This document shows, piece by piece, positions 1 through 7,944 of a DNA stretch of 17,508 bases. Numbering within the stretch: position 1 is the first letter of the stretch; the number at the start of each line of letters is the position of its first letter. The notes under the pieces were generated by a model. The model ran no database searches, had not been told where the DNA came from, and saw only the letters and a list, made by a program, of their open reading frames with translations. This DNA is from an uncultured Collinsella sp. (GTDB taxonomy: Bacteria > Actinomycetota > Coriobacteriia > Coriobacteriales > Coriobacteriaceae): contig USDH01000017.1 in assembly GCA_900553415.1 (NCBI GenBank), positions 1 to 17,508 of the forward strand, read 5' to 3'. The position numbers and the translations under genes are program-made.

Positions 1-64
1 TAATACCCAGCAGGATCGTTTTTCCCTCAAGTTGCATTGAATTGTTGGGTGCCGCCGTCATCAT
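1..64 (-). CDS. coaBC: Probable CoaBC N-terminus (partial, runs off the left edge)
   Basis: Only the first 21 codons are in the window. The ATG at 62-64 directly follows the TAA of the upstream zinc-ribbon gene (65-67), and an AAGGA ribosome-binding site lies about 8 nt before it. The peptide starts MMTAAPNNSMQ and continues LEGKTILLGI. That resembles the start of bacterial CoaBC (phosphopantothenoylcysteine synthetase/decarboxylase), where a GKxILLGITGGIAAYK-like strand opens the flavin-binding decarboxylase domain. CoaBC carries out two consecutive steps of coenzyme A synthesis in the cytosol. A second possible start is the Met at residue 10. Another HFCD-type flavoprotein cannot be excluded from so short a fragment. 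The identification is inference from about 12 conserved-looking residues. Confidence 0.55.
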   Translation of the reverse strand, partial: MMTAAPNNSMQLEGKTILLGI

Positions 65-784
65 TTAGGCTTCCTTGCTGGGGAGCACCAGGAGGCGGTG
101 GCAATACGGGCAATGCGTGATCTCGCTGCCGTCGTGGTTGAGGTCGCTCATGGACGATGCCTGCAGCGCGGTGTGGCAGACCGTGGGGATGTTGCCCTGG
201 ATGGTCTCGACGGCCAGGCCGCGGAACTGCTTGAGTAGACGCTCGTAGTCGGTGAGCACGTCGGCCGGCAGCGTAGCGGCAAGCGCGGTGCGCTCCTTAG
301 TGGCGGCTTCGATCTGAGCCTGCAGGTCGGCAGCCTTGGCGCGGGCGGCCTTGGTATCGGCCTTCACGCCCTCCTCGAACTTGGCGATGATGGCCTGCGC
401 GCGGGTCTCGCGGTCGAGCGCCTCTTTGTGGGCGACAACGACATCCTTGCGGGTGTGCTCAATCTTGTCCAGGCGCTTGGCCAGGGTGGCGAGCTCGTTT
501 TCCAGGTCCTGTACCTCGCGGTAGTCGGAGCCGTCAACGTGGCGCTTCTTAGCGGCCTCGATGGCGTTGTTGGTCTGAATCTCGGTGGTGTTGAGATCGT
601 CGAGCTCAATGTCCAGATCCTTGCGCTGGGCGTAGAGCTTGGTCATCTCGGACTTGAGCTTCACATAGGTCTTGCGCTTGGAAGCGAGCTCCTTGAGCTC
701 CGGCATATTGGCAAGTTCGCTCTTGTTGCGGGCGAGCTCCAAATCGATCTGTTGCAGCTTGAGTAGCGTAGCGCCGGCGCTCAT
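65..784 (-). CDS. Coiled-coil C4-type zinc-ribbon protein with degenerate first knuckle
   Basis: This 239-residue cytosolic protein has two parts. Residues about 1-165 are rich in E, K, A, L and Q and look like a long antiparallel coiled-coil hairpin. The C-terminal part, about 195-239, is a small zinc-ribbon domain. This is the architecture of the widespread 'C4-type zinc ribbon domain' family that often sits beside Nif3-like genes. The family has no settled biochemical function that I can name with certainty. The second knuckle, C225-P-Y-C228, is intact. The first knuckle should read CxxCH but has P200-T-V-C203-H204, so one cysteine is absent; H204 or H224 might substitute as a zinc ligand. 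An in-frame start exists further upstream, at 820. I chose the ATG at 782-784 because an AAAGGAGA site stands 6 nt before it and the ATG overlaps the Nif3 stop as ATGA. Confidence 0.85.
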   Translation of the reverse strand: MSAGATLLKLQQIDLELARNKSELANMPELKELASKRKTYVKLKSEMTKLYAQRKDLDIELDDLNTTEIQTNNAIEAAKKRHVDGSDYREVQDLENELATLAKRLDKIEHTRKDVVVAHKEALDRETRAQAIIAKFEEGVKADTKAARAKAADLQAQIEAATKERTALAATLPADVLTDYERLLKQFRGLAVETIQGNIPTVCHTALQASSMSDLNHDGSEITHCPYCHRLLVLPSKEA

Positions 785-1590
785 AAGTTCTCTCCTTTTG
801 TCACAGTCCACCATTGGCAAGGGTTCAGTATTTTAATCGCATGACGGGGGTCGACCCCGGCGTCAACCGCAGAGTTCATCAAGATATCCACGAACGGCTC
901 CTCGGAGCGATCGTGGCCGAGCAGGATCACCGGCAGCCCGCGTAAAGCAAGGTCTTGCGCCACGTGATAGCCCGCCTCTCCGGTCACGATGACATCCGCA
1001 GCGGCGGCGATGACAAGTTCGCCAAAGTCACCCAGCGAACCGCCCAAAATTGCGATGGTTCGGCACGGGTGATCGGCCTCGCCCCACACGCGCGGGTCGC
1101 TGCCAAACGCCGCTGCGGCGCGTGCGGCAAGGTTGTGCAGGCTGCAGGGGTCGTGGAGGGTCGCGAGTACGCCCAGTCCGCAGGCCTCGGGGTCGTCCTT
1201 GCGCTCCAGCGAGCTCACGGGCGCGGCGCCCAGCAGCTCACTTAGGCAGGCGCGCGCCTCGTGCGAGCGGTCCAGATTGGTATGGAGTGAAATAATGCTC
1301 ACGCCGCAGCGGGCGGCCTCAAACAGTGCTGCGCTGCACTGGGGACGCGACGCATCCGCCGGGCAAAACGCCTCGGGTGCCTTGATGTAGATAGGATGAT
1401 GCGTCAACAACACGTTGGCACCGGCCTCCTGGGCGCGGTGCACGTTGGCTTCGGTCGCGTCGAGTGCGCAGGCCACGCCGGTAATCTCGGCGGCAGGGTC
1501 ACCTACGGAAAGTCCTACGTGATCCCAGCTCTCGGCATTTGCTTTGGGATAGCGTGCCAGCAAGGCACGCGCGAGATCGGCAACAATCAT
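781..1590 (-). CDS. Nif3-like dinuclear metal centre protein (DUF34/YbgI family)
   Basis: A 269-residue protein of the Nif3/YbgI family, which forms hexameric rings with two metal ions per subunit. The cellular role of the family is poorly defined. Visible metal-ligand motifs are LLTHHP (H64, H65), LHTNLD (H103, D107) and GHDRSEEPF near the C-terminus (H226, E230). The length is that of the short form, without the inserted PII-like middle domain of longer members. The start is the ATG at 1588-1590, which overlaps the TGA of the upstream cysteine desulfurase as ATGA. Its own stop overlaps the zinc-ribbon start in the same way, so the three genes are probably translationally coupled. Nif3 followed by a zinc-ribbon gene is a recurrent pair in bacteria, which suggests a shared role (inference). 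Confidence 0.9.
   Translation of the reverse strand: MIVADLARALLARYPKANAESWDHVGLSVGDPAAEITGVACALDATEANVHRAQEAGANVLLTHHPIYIKAPEAFCPADASRPQCSAALFEAARCGVSIISLHTNLDRSHEARACLSELLGAAPVSSLERKDDPEACGLGVLATLHDPCSLHNLAARAAAAFGSDPRVWGEADHPCRTIAILGGSLGDFGELVIAAAADVIVTGEAGYHVAQDLALRGLPVILLGHDRSEEPFVDILMNSAVDAGVDPRHAIKILNPCQWWTVTKGENL
791..798 (-). promoter_or_regulatory. Ribosome-binding site of the zinc-ribbon gene
   Basis: AAAGGAGA on the minus strand, 6 nt before the ATG at 784. It lies inside the end of the Nif3-family gene and fixes the start downstream of a longer in-frame alternative at 820. Confidence 0.75.
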
Positions 1591-2765
1591 GCGGCACCTA
1601 CGATCGAGAGCAGCGTCTGGGCAAACTCGTCCAGATCGTCCGGATTCACGCGGTCGTCAAAGGAAATGCGCAGTGCACCTAGTGCCTGCTCGCGACCAAT
1701 GCCCATGGCGCTGAGCACATGGCTCGGGTCCATGCTGCCGCTCGAGCACGCCGAGCCGGCCGAAACCTCAAAGCCGGCGGCATCGAGCTTGACGATGAGC
1801 TCCTCGGAGTCCATGCCATCAACGTAGATCGACACCATGCCCGGCAGGCGATCGGCCTGTGCGTAGTCGCCCATGGTGGCATGAATACGCGGATGAGCCG
1901 TAAGCGTGGCGTAGAGCTTGTCGGAAAGGGCTTGCAGCTTCGCGCGCTCCTGAGCCACATGGGGCGTCAGAGACGAGGCGGCAGCGGCAAAGGCGAGCTG
2001 CGTTCGCAGGTCTTGCGTGCCGGCACGACGTCCGGCTTCCTGTCCGCCGCCAAAGATGCGCGGGCGCAGCGGCGTGCGGTTCTTAAGGTAGAGCGCGCCG
2101 GATGCCACGGGGCCACCGATCTTGTGCGCGGCAACGGTCATGGCGTCAACTCCCAGCTCGGTGACATCGAGCGGAATATGCAGATACCCCTGGATGGCAT
2201 CGGTGTGGAACAGGGCGCCAACGGTATGCGTGGCCGCGGCAAGCTCGCGGATGGGCTGCATCACGCCGGTCTCGTTGTTGGCAACCATGATGCTCACGAG
2301 CGCCACGTCGTCGCCTAGCAGCTCGACAAGCGTGGCAGGCTCAATGTAGCCCATGCGGCAGGGCTGCACCAGGTCGACGGTAAAGCCGGCGGCACGCAGC
2401 AACGGCAGGTTGTCCAGAATCGAATCGTGCTCGATGGCCGAAACGATTACACGATCGCGCTTGCGATCGCGCTGACGAGCGCCCTCGGCAAGACCGAGCA
2501 GCGCCAGCTGGTTGGCTTCGGTGCCGCCGTTGGTCAGTACAATCTCGGACGGGCGGACGCGCGCGCCAAAGCTGCGGGCGATCTCGCGACGTGCAACCTC
2601 CAGACGCGCGGCAGCCTTGCGGCCGAGCGAATGCAGCGAGTTGGGGTTGACGCCGGCAAGCTCGCTGTCGTCGTACTCGCGCTGCGCAAGGAGCGCCTCG
2701 GCGCGCATGGGCGTCGAGGCGGCATAGTCAAGATTCACGGGTATGCGGTTTTGACCTGCGGTCAT
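1587..2765 (-). CDS. Cysteine desulfurase (NifS/IscS-type, class V aminotransferase)
   Basis: A 392-residue PLP enzyme that takes sulfur from L-cysteine as a persulfide, releasing alanine, for Fe-S cluster assembly or tRNA thiolation. The N-terminus has the typical NLDYAAST motif (11-18). TNGGTEAN (78-84) contacts PLP, IEHDS supplies H113, and the Schiff-base lysine is K215 in AAHKIGG. The mobile catalytic cysteine is C340 in SAGSACSSGS, a class I style loop. Length is normal for the family. No iscU-like scaffold or thiolase gene lies beside it here, so the sulfur acceptor is unknown and I give no gene symbol. The start lies 6 nt after the rpe stop, with an AGGAGG site inside the end of rpe. 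The end overlaps the Nif3 start by 4 nt (ATGA). Confidence 0.93.
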   Translation of the reverse strand: MTAGQNRIPVNLDYAASTPMRAEALLAQREYDDSELAGVNPNSLHSLGRKAAARLEVARREIARSFGARVRPSEIVLTNGGTEANQLALLGLAEGARQRDRKRDRVIVSAIEHDSILDNLPLLRAAGFTVDLVQPCRMGYIEPATLVELLGDDVALVSIMVANNETGVMQPIRELAAATHTVGALFHTDAIQGYLHIPLDVTELGVDAMTVAAHKIGGPVASGALYLKNRTPLRPRIFGGGQEAGRRAGTQDLRTQLAFAAAASSLTPHVAQERAKLQALSDKLYATLTAHPRIHATMGDYAQADRLPGMVSIYVDGMDSEELIVKLDAAGFEVSAGSACSSGSMDPSHVLSAMGIGREQALGALRISFDDRVNPDDLDEFAQTLLSIVGAA

Positions 2766-2771
2766 AAGGGT

Positions 2772-3443
2772 TTATGCCTCCTGTGCGGCCTCGTTGCCCA
2801 GCTTCTGCAGCAGCGCAACCTCGGCAGCGGGATCTTCGGACTTAAATACGGCAGAACCGGCCACGAGCACGTTGGCGCCGGCCTTGACGACCTCGGCGAT
2901 GTTCTTGGAAGAGATGCCGCCGTCGACCTCGATGAGGGGCGAAACGCCGTGACGCTCGCACATGGCCCTGAGCTCGTGGAGCTTAGCGATGGTGCCCGGG
3001 ATAAAGCTCTGACCGCCAAAGCCCGGGTTCACGCTCATGAGCAGCACCATATCGACGACGTCGATGATGCTCTCGAGCACGCACACGGGGGTGGCGGGGT
3101 TGAGCACCACGCCGGCCTTAACGCCGCGCTGCTGCAGATGGGTGAGCGTGCGGTGCAGATGCGTGGAGGCCTCGTAGTGTACGGTGATCATATCGGCGCC
3201 GGCGTCTGCGTACCAATCGACCGTCTCGTCGGGGTTCGACACCATGAGGTGCGCGTCGACCGGTACATCGGTGGAGCGCTTGACGGCCTTAAGGATGTCA
3301 ACGCCAAAGGTGAGGTTGCCAGTAAAGTGACCGTCCATAACGTCGAAGTGCACGTAGTCGGCACCGGCGATCTTGTCGAGTTCGCCCTTGAGGTTGGCCA
3401 TGTCGGCCGAGAGGACGGACGGAGCGATTTTAATGGAACCCAT
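2772..3443 (-). CDS. rpe: Ribulose-phosphate 3-epimerase
   Basis: A 223-residue TIM-barrel enzyme that interconverts D-ribulose 5-phosphate and D-xylulose 5-phosphate in the non-oxidative pentose phosphate pathway. The family signatures are all present. IAPSVLSAD (6-14) supplies S9. HFDVMDGHF supplies the metal ligand H32 and catalytic base D34. DAHLMV supplies H65. SVNPGFGGQ (137-145) forms the phosphate-loop region. EVDGGI supplies the metal ligand and acid D174. Length is normal. The start follows an AAAGG-type site and lies 18 nt downstream of the gpsA stop; the cysteine desulfurase follows after 6 nt. Being inside a phospholipid and ribosome-assembly operon looks like co-expression with growth genes rather than a metabolic pairing. 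Confidence 0.95.
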   Translation of the reverse strand: MGSIKIAPSVLSADMANLKGELDKIAGADYVHFDVMDGHFTGNLTFGVDILKAVKRSTDVPVDAHLMVSNPDETVDWYADAGADMITVHYEASTHLHRTLTHLQQRGVKAGVVLNPATPVCVLESIIDVVDMVLLMSVNPGFGGQSFIPGTIAKLHELRAMCERHGVSPLIEVDGGISSKNIAEVVKAGANVLVAGSAVFKSEDPAAEVALLQKLGNEAAQEA

Positions 3444-3461
3444 GGTAGTAGCCTTTCTGCA

Positions 3462-4469
3462 CTAGTCGGTGAGTCCGTAGAACTCTTGAGAAGGGACGCG
3501 ATCGGTAAGAATCTCGAGCGCCCTATCCAAAGTAACACCGTTGTAGAGCGTTTGCTCCACAGCAAAGGTGAGCGGAATGTCTACACCCAGTGAACGGGCA
3601 AGCTCACTGACGCTGCGGGCCGCGACGGCGCCCTCGACCACCATATGCGTACGTGCCTGGTACTCGTCGAGCGAGACGCCGTGGGCAAACTCGTAGCCAA
3701 AGGTGCGGTTGCGCGAATGCTCGGAGGTGCAGGTGGCAATGAGGTCGCCCATGCCGGCAAGCCCCATGCAGGTCATAGCCTGGCCGCCGCGGGCGTGCAC
3801 CAGTCGGCTGATCTCGGCCAGGCCGCGCGTCATGATGAGGGCGAGCGTGTTGTCGCCCGCACCGCTACCGGCGGAGATGCCGCACACGATGGCGATGACG
3901 TTTTTCATAGCGCCGCAAACCTCGACGCCGGTCATGTCCTGCGACAGGTAGATGCGGAAGGCCGTGGATAGGAGCAGGTCCTTAAAGGTCTCCCCTATCT
4001 GCGGATCTTCGCTGGCGATGACGGCGGCCGAAAGCCCGCCGCGGCAGATCTCCTCGGCATGGTTGGGGCCCGAGAGGGCCGCCACACGCCGCTCGTTGCC
4101 GATCTCGCTGGCGATGACCTCGCTCATGAGCAGGCCGGACTCGGGCTCAATGCCCTTGGTAAGGCAGAGCACCGGGGTGTCGGCGGCGATGAAGGGCGCT
4201 GCCTGATGGCATACGCTGCGCAGGTGTGTGGAGGGCACGGCAAAGATGATGGCGTCGGCGGCGTCGAGCGCTTGCGCCAGGTCCGTCGTGGCGACGACGT
4301 TGCCGGGCAGCTCGTAGTCCACCAGATACCGGGGATTGCGGTGCTCGGCATTGATGCCGGCGACCGTCTGCTCGCTGTGGGCCCACATGGTCACGCGCTC
4401 GGTTCGCGCGGCGGCAAGGCCGGCGACGGCGGTTCCCCAGGAGCCGGAGCCAATCAGCGCAACATTCAT
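3462..4469 (-). CDS. gpsA: NAD(P)H-dependent glycerol-3-phosphate dehydrogenase
   Basis: A 335-residue cytosolic enzyme that reduces dihydroxyacetone phosphate to sn-glycerol-3-phosphate, the backbone for phospholipids. The N-terminal Rossmann motif is GSGSWGTA (7-14). LTKG (103-106) holds K105, and SGPNHAEE (133-140) is the family SGP motif. The catalytic lysine is K189 in GAMKN. GLAGMGDL (237-243) and SRNRTFG (252-258) close the substrate site. Length is typical. The start ATG (4467-4469) is preceded by AGGAGAGAG, 9 nt after the plsY stop. Its product is the substrate acylated by PlsY, whose gene is immediately upstream, so adjacency and function agree. Confidence 0.96.
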   Translation of the reverse strand: MNVALIGSGSWGTAVAGLAAARTERVTMWAHSEQTVAGINAEHRNPRYLVDYELPGNVVATTDLAQALDAADAIIFAVPSTHLRSVCHQAAPFIAADTPVLCLTKGIEPESGLLMSEVIASEIGNERRVAALSGPNHAEEICRGGLSAAVIASEDPQIGETFKDLLLSTAFRIYLSQDMTGVEVCGAMKNVIAIVCGISAGSGAGDNTLALIMTRGLAEISRLVHARGGQAMTCMGLAGMGDLIATCTSEHSRNRTFGYEFAHGVSLDEYQARTHMVVEGAVAARSVSELARSLGVDIPLTFAVEQTLYNGVTLDRALEILTDRVPSQEFYGLTD

Positions 4470-4478
4470 GACTCTCTC

Positions 4479-5162
4479 CTACTTATCGTCGGGCTCGGTG
4501 ACGCGCTTGGTAAACGAGAGCTTGGACTCCTTACCCGTCATGAGCTTTTGGATATTCGCGCGATGGGCCCACACCACGGTGATGCCGATCATCGCCATGC
4601 AGAACTTGAGGCCCAGGCTGCTGTACGGAAAGACCGCGCAAGCAGCGATAGGAAGTCCGATGGCTGCGGCAAGCGAACCCACCGACACATACTTGGTGAT
4701 GGCAACGGCTACGATAAACATGCCCAGCAGCGACAGGCCAATGGGCCAGTACCAGGCAAGGATCACGCCCAGACCAACGGCGATACCCTTGCCGCCGTGG
4801 AAGTTGAGATAGGGCGAGAAGATATGGCCCCACACGGCTGCCAGGCAAATGACACCGAGTATCCAGTCGCCGGGGGCTCCGGGCGCCATGATGCTTACGG
4901 GGAAGCCATAGCCCACGCCCGCGATGAGCGGACGGGCGATAAGGACGCAGATGGCGCCCTTAAGGCAGTCGAGCAGCAGCGTGAGCGCGGCCACCTTGGG
5001 GCCGGCCACGCGCAGCGCGTTGGTGGTGCCGATGTTGCCGGAACCCGCCTTGCGAATGTCCGTGTGGTTGAACACGCGGCCCAGGATCAGGCCAAACGGA
5101 ATCGCCCCGATAAAGAACGAGACCACGGCGCAGATGGCGGTCAGCAGAATCGGATTATGCAT
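4479..5162 (-). CDS. plsY: Glycerol-3-phosphate acyltransferase PlsY (membrane)
   Basis: A 227-residue polytopic membrane protein. PlsY transfers an acyl group from acyl-phosphate to glycerol-3-phosphate, giving lysophosphatidic acid, the first committed phospholipid step. The three known active-site loops are visible: AGSGNIGTTN (39-48, with S41), HGGKGIAVGLG (122-132) and HRANIQKL (200-207). Hydrophobic stretches at about 5-28, 55-80, 100-117, 127-158 and 162-198 fit the usual multi-helix topology. The reading frame is open to 5210, but I chose the ATG at 5160-5162. It has AAGGAA 7 nt upstream, and homologues begin with such a short N-terminus before the first helix. This start overlaps the end of der by 8 nt. 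gpsA follows after 9 nt. Confidence 0.93.
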   Translation of the reverse strand: MHNPILLTAICAVVSFFIGAIPFGLILGRVFNHTDIRKAGSGNIGTTNALRVAGPKVAALTLLLDCLKGAICVLIARPLIAGVGYGFPVSIMAPGAPGDWILGVICLAAVWGHIFSPYLNFHGGKGIAVGLGVILAWYWPIGLSLLGMFIVAVAITKYVSVGSLAAAIGLPIAACAVFPYSSLGLKFCMAMIGITVVWAHRANIQKLMTGKESKLSFTKRVTEPDDK

Positions 5163-6489
5163 CCTTTTGTTCCTTCTTCCTAAAGAAGAGTCGAATGGGC
5201 GTGCCGGCAAAATCGAAAGTCGAGCGCATGCGGTTCTCCACGTAGCGCTGGTAGGTGTCGTTGACCAGGTCGCTGTGGTTGACGAAGAACGTGAACGTCG
5301 GCGGGTTGATGCCCGTCTGAGTCACGTAGTGCATGCGCAGGCGGCGCTTGCCGTCCACCACGGTGTGGCCGAACTCGCGCAGGTCGGTGAGGAAGGTGTT
5401 GAGGCGCGAGGTGGTGATCTTTTGCGAGCGCGTCTTCTCGGCGGCGTCGACCATCGCCCAGATCTTCTCGACGCTGCGGCCGGTCAGGGCAGAGATGCGC
5501 AGGTACTGGGCCCAGGGAGCCATAACGCCCAGACGGCGGTCGACGGTCTCCATGCAGGCCTCGCGCTTGCGGTCGTCGTCGAGCAGGTCCCACTTGTTGA
5601 GCAGCACCACGACGGCGCAGCCGCGCTCGATGGCCAAGCCCATGACCTTCTGGTCCTGCTCGGTGACGCCCACAGAGGCGTCGACGACGAGCAGTGCCAC
5701 GTCGGCGCGATCGATGGCGCGCAGGCCGCGGACCATCGAGTAGTACTCGATATTCTCGTACACGGTGCTCTTCTTGCGAATACCAGCGGTGTCAACCATG
5801 CGGTAGTGCTTGCCGTTGCGCTCCACGACGGTGTCGATGGCGTCGCGCGTCGTGCCGGCAATGTTGGACACGATAGAGCGATCGGCGCCCAGGATGCGGT
5901 TGAACAGCGACGACTTGCCGGCATTGGGGCGGCCGATGATGGCGACGTTCAGGGCGTCGGGGAACTCATCGGCGACCTCGTCCTCTTCCTCCGGAAGCAG
6001 GGCCACGATATCGTCGAGCAGGTCGCCCGTGCCATGACCATGCAGGGCCGAGAGCGGCGTGGGCTCACCGATGCCGAGCGAATAGAACTCCCAGATGCTG
6101 TCGTTTTCGCGATCGGGGTTGTCGAGCTTGTTCACCAGCAGAAAGACCGGCTTGTCGCAGCGCTTGAGCATGCGGGCGACCGACTCGTCCTCCTCGGTGA
6201 CGCCGGTGCGGCCATCGACCACAAACAGGATGACGGCGGCTTCCTCGGCGGCGGCGAGCGCCTGGTCGCGGATGGACGTGGCAAAGACGTCGTCGCTCTT
6301 GAGCGGCTCGATACCGCCCGTGTCGACGATGGTGAACTCGCGGCCGTTCCAATCGGCCGTGTGATACGAGCGGTCGCGAGTGACGCCGCGAGACTCGTGG
6401 ACGATGGCGTCCGAGGTCTGGGCCAGGCGGTTAACGAGCGTGGACTTGCCCACGTTGGGGCGTCCGACGACGGCGACGATAGGTTTCAT
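5155..6489 (-). CDS. der: Ribosome biogenesis GTPase Der (EngA)
   Basis: A 444-residue protein with two tandem Era-like GTPase domains and a C-terminal KH-like domain, the defining Der layout. Der acts in 50S subunit assembly. Domain 1 has GRPNVGKS (9-16), DTGG (56-59) and NKLD (120-123). Domain 2 has GRPNAGKS (186-193), DTAG (233-236) and NKWD (298-301). The KH-like part is about 350-440 and ends in a basic tail. The acidic linker PEEEDEVADEFPD (166-178) joins the two G domains. The frame is open upstream to 6660, but MKPIVAVVGRPN at 6489 is the natural start because AAAGGAGA lies 4 nt before it, overlapping the stop of the DUF512 gene. The end overlaps plsY. Confidence 0.97.
   Translation of the reverse strand: MKPIVAVVGRPNVGKSTLVNRLAQTSDAIVHESRGVTRDRSYHTADWNGREFTIVDTGGIEPLKSDDVFATSIRDQALAAAEEAAVILFVVDGRTGVTEEDESVARMLKRCDKPVFLLVNKLDNPDRENDSIWEFYSLGIGEPTPLSALHGHGTGDLLDDIVALLPEEEDEVADEFPDALNVAIIGRPNAGKSSLFNRILGADRSIVSNIAGTTRDAIDTVVERNGKHYRMVDTAGIRKKSTVYENIEYYSMVRGLRAIDRADVALLVVDASVGVTEQDQKVMGLAIERGCAVVVLLNKWDLLDDDRKREACMETVDRRLGVMAPWAQYLRISALTGRSVEKIWAMVDAAEKTRSQKITTSRLNTFLTDLREFGHTVVDGKRRLRMHYVTQTGINPPTFTFFVNHSDLVNDTYQRYVENRMRSTFDFAGTPIRLFFRKKEQKDA
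5170..5175 (-). promoter_or_regulatory. Ribosome-binding site of plsY inside der
   Basis: AAGGAA on the minus strand, 7 nt before the chosen plsY ATG and within the lysine-rich end of der. It supports the short 227-residue plsY form over the longer open frame. Confidence 0.6.
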
Positions 6490-6493
6490 CTGC

Positions 6494-6501
6494 TCTCCTT
6501 T
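6494..6501 (-). promoter_or_regulatory. der: Ribosome-binding site of der
   Basis: AAAGGAGA on the minus strand, 4 nt before the der ATG and overlapping the TAA (6500-6502) of the DUF512 gene. It argues for the 444-residue form and against the upstream in-frame extension. Confidence 0.75.
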
Positions 6502-7942
6502 AATGGGTAGGGTCAGCGGAATTAGTAGAGTCGGCAGGCACAATGCCAAGGATGTGCTCCAGGGTATCGAGTAGCTCATGCGGCATGGTCGACACCACAT
6601 GAACCTCGGCGCCGCGACTGGTAAGGCTTGCGAGTAAATCGTCACGATGATACTCGTCAAGCGTCATGCCGTCAGCGTTGAACATGAGCTTAGGCACAAA
6701 GAGCATAACCCCCGACAGATCTTGGGGCAGCTGCTCCAGAATGTCACACGCGACGATGAGGCCGGTCACGTCCACGTTGCCGCCAAAGTAGCGGTTCTTG
6801 ATGGCCGTGACAGTGCCGGCGAGTCCCTGGGGCGACTCCACAAAGCGGGCCACCGTGTCGCGTGCGCTGGCGCCCGAGAGGCACAGCAGGTGCTGGCTGC
6901 GGGCGGCGATGGCCTCGCGGACGCGGGCCAGTCGCTCGGCATCGGTAGTCAGCACGTCGTCGGTCTCGTCTAGATACGAGCGGATCATGCCGATGCCGTC
7001 GTAGTACTGCGGGTAACCGTCGTAAAAGTCCGCCTCGGGAGGATCGATGCCGGCGTCCAGATAGAACTCGTCGCTCATCTGGAAGGTGTGGCGGCCAAAG
7101 CGCTCATAGGCACGGTCCTGGAACGGTCGGATCATGGCAATGGTCTCGCGCGCTAGTTCGGGCTTGTCGCTGTAGGACCAGCTAAAACGGTTCTGATGCT
7201 TGGTAAAACCGAGCGGCACAATGCCCAGGCTTGTGATTTGCTCGTGCTCCTCGCAAAAGCGCAGGGTCTTTTCCAGCTCCTCGCCGTCGTTCATGCCGGG
7301 GCACAACACGATCTGCGCGTGAATCTCGATGCCGGCGGCCATGATGGTCTCGAGTACGTCCATGCCTCGCTGGGCGTTACGGCCCATCATACGACGGCGG
7401 ACGTCGGGGCTCACAGCGTGGACCGACACGTTCATGGGACTCATGTTGCGCTGGATGACGTTTTGCACGTCCTCGTCGGTGAGGTTCGTGAGCGTGACGA
7501 AGTTGCCCTGCAAAAAGCTTAGGCGATAGTCGTCGTCGCGAATATAGAGCGTGGAGCGGCCGCCCTTGGGGAGCATCGTCATAAAGCAAAATACGCAGGC
7601 GTTCACACAGGTGCGCATACCATCGAAGATGGGGCCATCGAATTCAAGGCCCCAGTCCTCTCCCGGGAAGCGGTCGAGCTCGACGGGGGTGACGCTGTTG
7701 TCGCGCGGGTCGAAAACCTCGAGGTCGACGGTGTCGTCGTCGGCCTCCCAGAGCCACACGATCATGTCGGTGAGCGCCTCACCGTTGACCGTGAGCACGC
7801 GCATGCCCGGCTCGATACCCACATCCCACGCGGGCGATTCGGGACGCACGTTCTTTACGAGCGCGCCCTCACCCGGCTCGGGGTCGCGGCTGCGCCCGTA
7901 ATCGGCCACCTCGGCGGCGTATGCGGGTACGGTCTGGTCCAT
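6500..7942 (-). CDS. Radical-SAM DUF512 family protein with PDZ-like N-terminus
   Basis: A 480-residue protein of the DUF512 family. Residues about 25-60 (GALVKNVRPESPAWDVGI, then VLTVNGEAL) resemble a PDZ-like segment. A radical-SAM type cluster motif CX3CX2C follows at C112, C116 and C119. After it come the family signatures LPKGGRSTLY (124-133), RDDDYRLSFLQGN (135-147) and TLTNL (150-154). The C-terminal DUF512 part has FYDGYPQYYDGIGM (306-319) and FGGNVDVTGL (386-395). The family is widespread and commonly lies just before der, but its reaction is unknown to me; a role linked to ribosome maturation would be inference. The start ATG at 7940-7942 lies 2 nt after the ispH stop, with AAGGAG about 14 nt upstream. 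The longer open frame to 8107 lies entirely inside ispH and has a basic, shadow-like composition. Confidence 0.88.
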   Translation of the reverse strand: MDQTVPAYAAEVADYGRSRDPEPGEGALVKNVRPESPAWDVGIEPGMRVLTVNGEALTDMIVWLWEADDDTVDLEVFDPRDNSVTPVELDRFPGEDWGLEFDGPIFDGMRTCVNACVFCFMTMLPKGGRSTLYIRDDDYRLSFLQGNFVTLTNLTDEDVQNVIQRNMSPMNVSVHAVSPDVRRRMMGRNAQRGMDVLETIMAAGIEIHAQIVLCPGMNDGEELEKTLRFCEEHEQITSLGIVPLGFTKHQNRFSWSYSDKPELARETIAMIRPFQDRAYERFGRHTFQMSDEFYLDAGIDPPEADFYDGYPQYYDGIGMIRSYLDETDDVLTTDAERLARVREAIAARSQHLLCLSGASARDTVARFVESPQGLAGTVTAIKNRYFGGNVDVTGLIVACDILEQLPQDLSGVMLFVPKLMFNADGMTLDEYHRDDLLASLTSRGAEVHVVSTMPHELLDTLEHILGIVPADSTNSADPTH

Positions 7943-7944
7943 GA

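Noticed and set aside
2427..3593. Plus-strand 388-codon open frame opposite rpe
   Set aside because: Composition is typical of a shadow frame (H, D, G, V rich) and it spans the rpe gene with intact active-site residues.
4924..6510. Plus-strand 528-codon open frame opposite der and plsY
   Set aside because: Long antisense frames arise from GC-rich codon bias. The translation is rich in V, D, G, A and H without domain motifs, and the opposite strand encodes an unmistakable Der.
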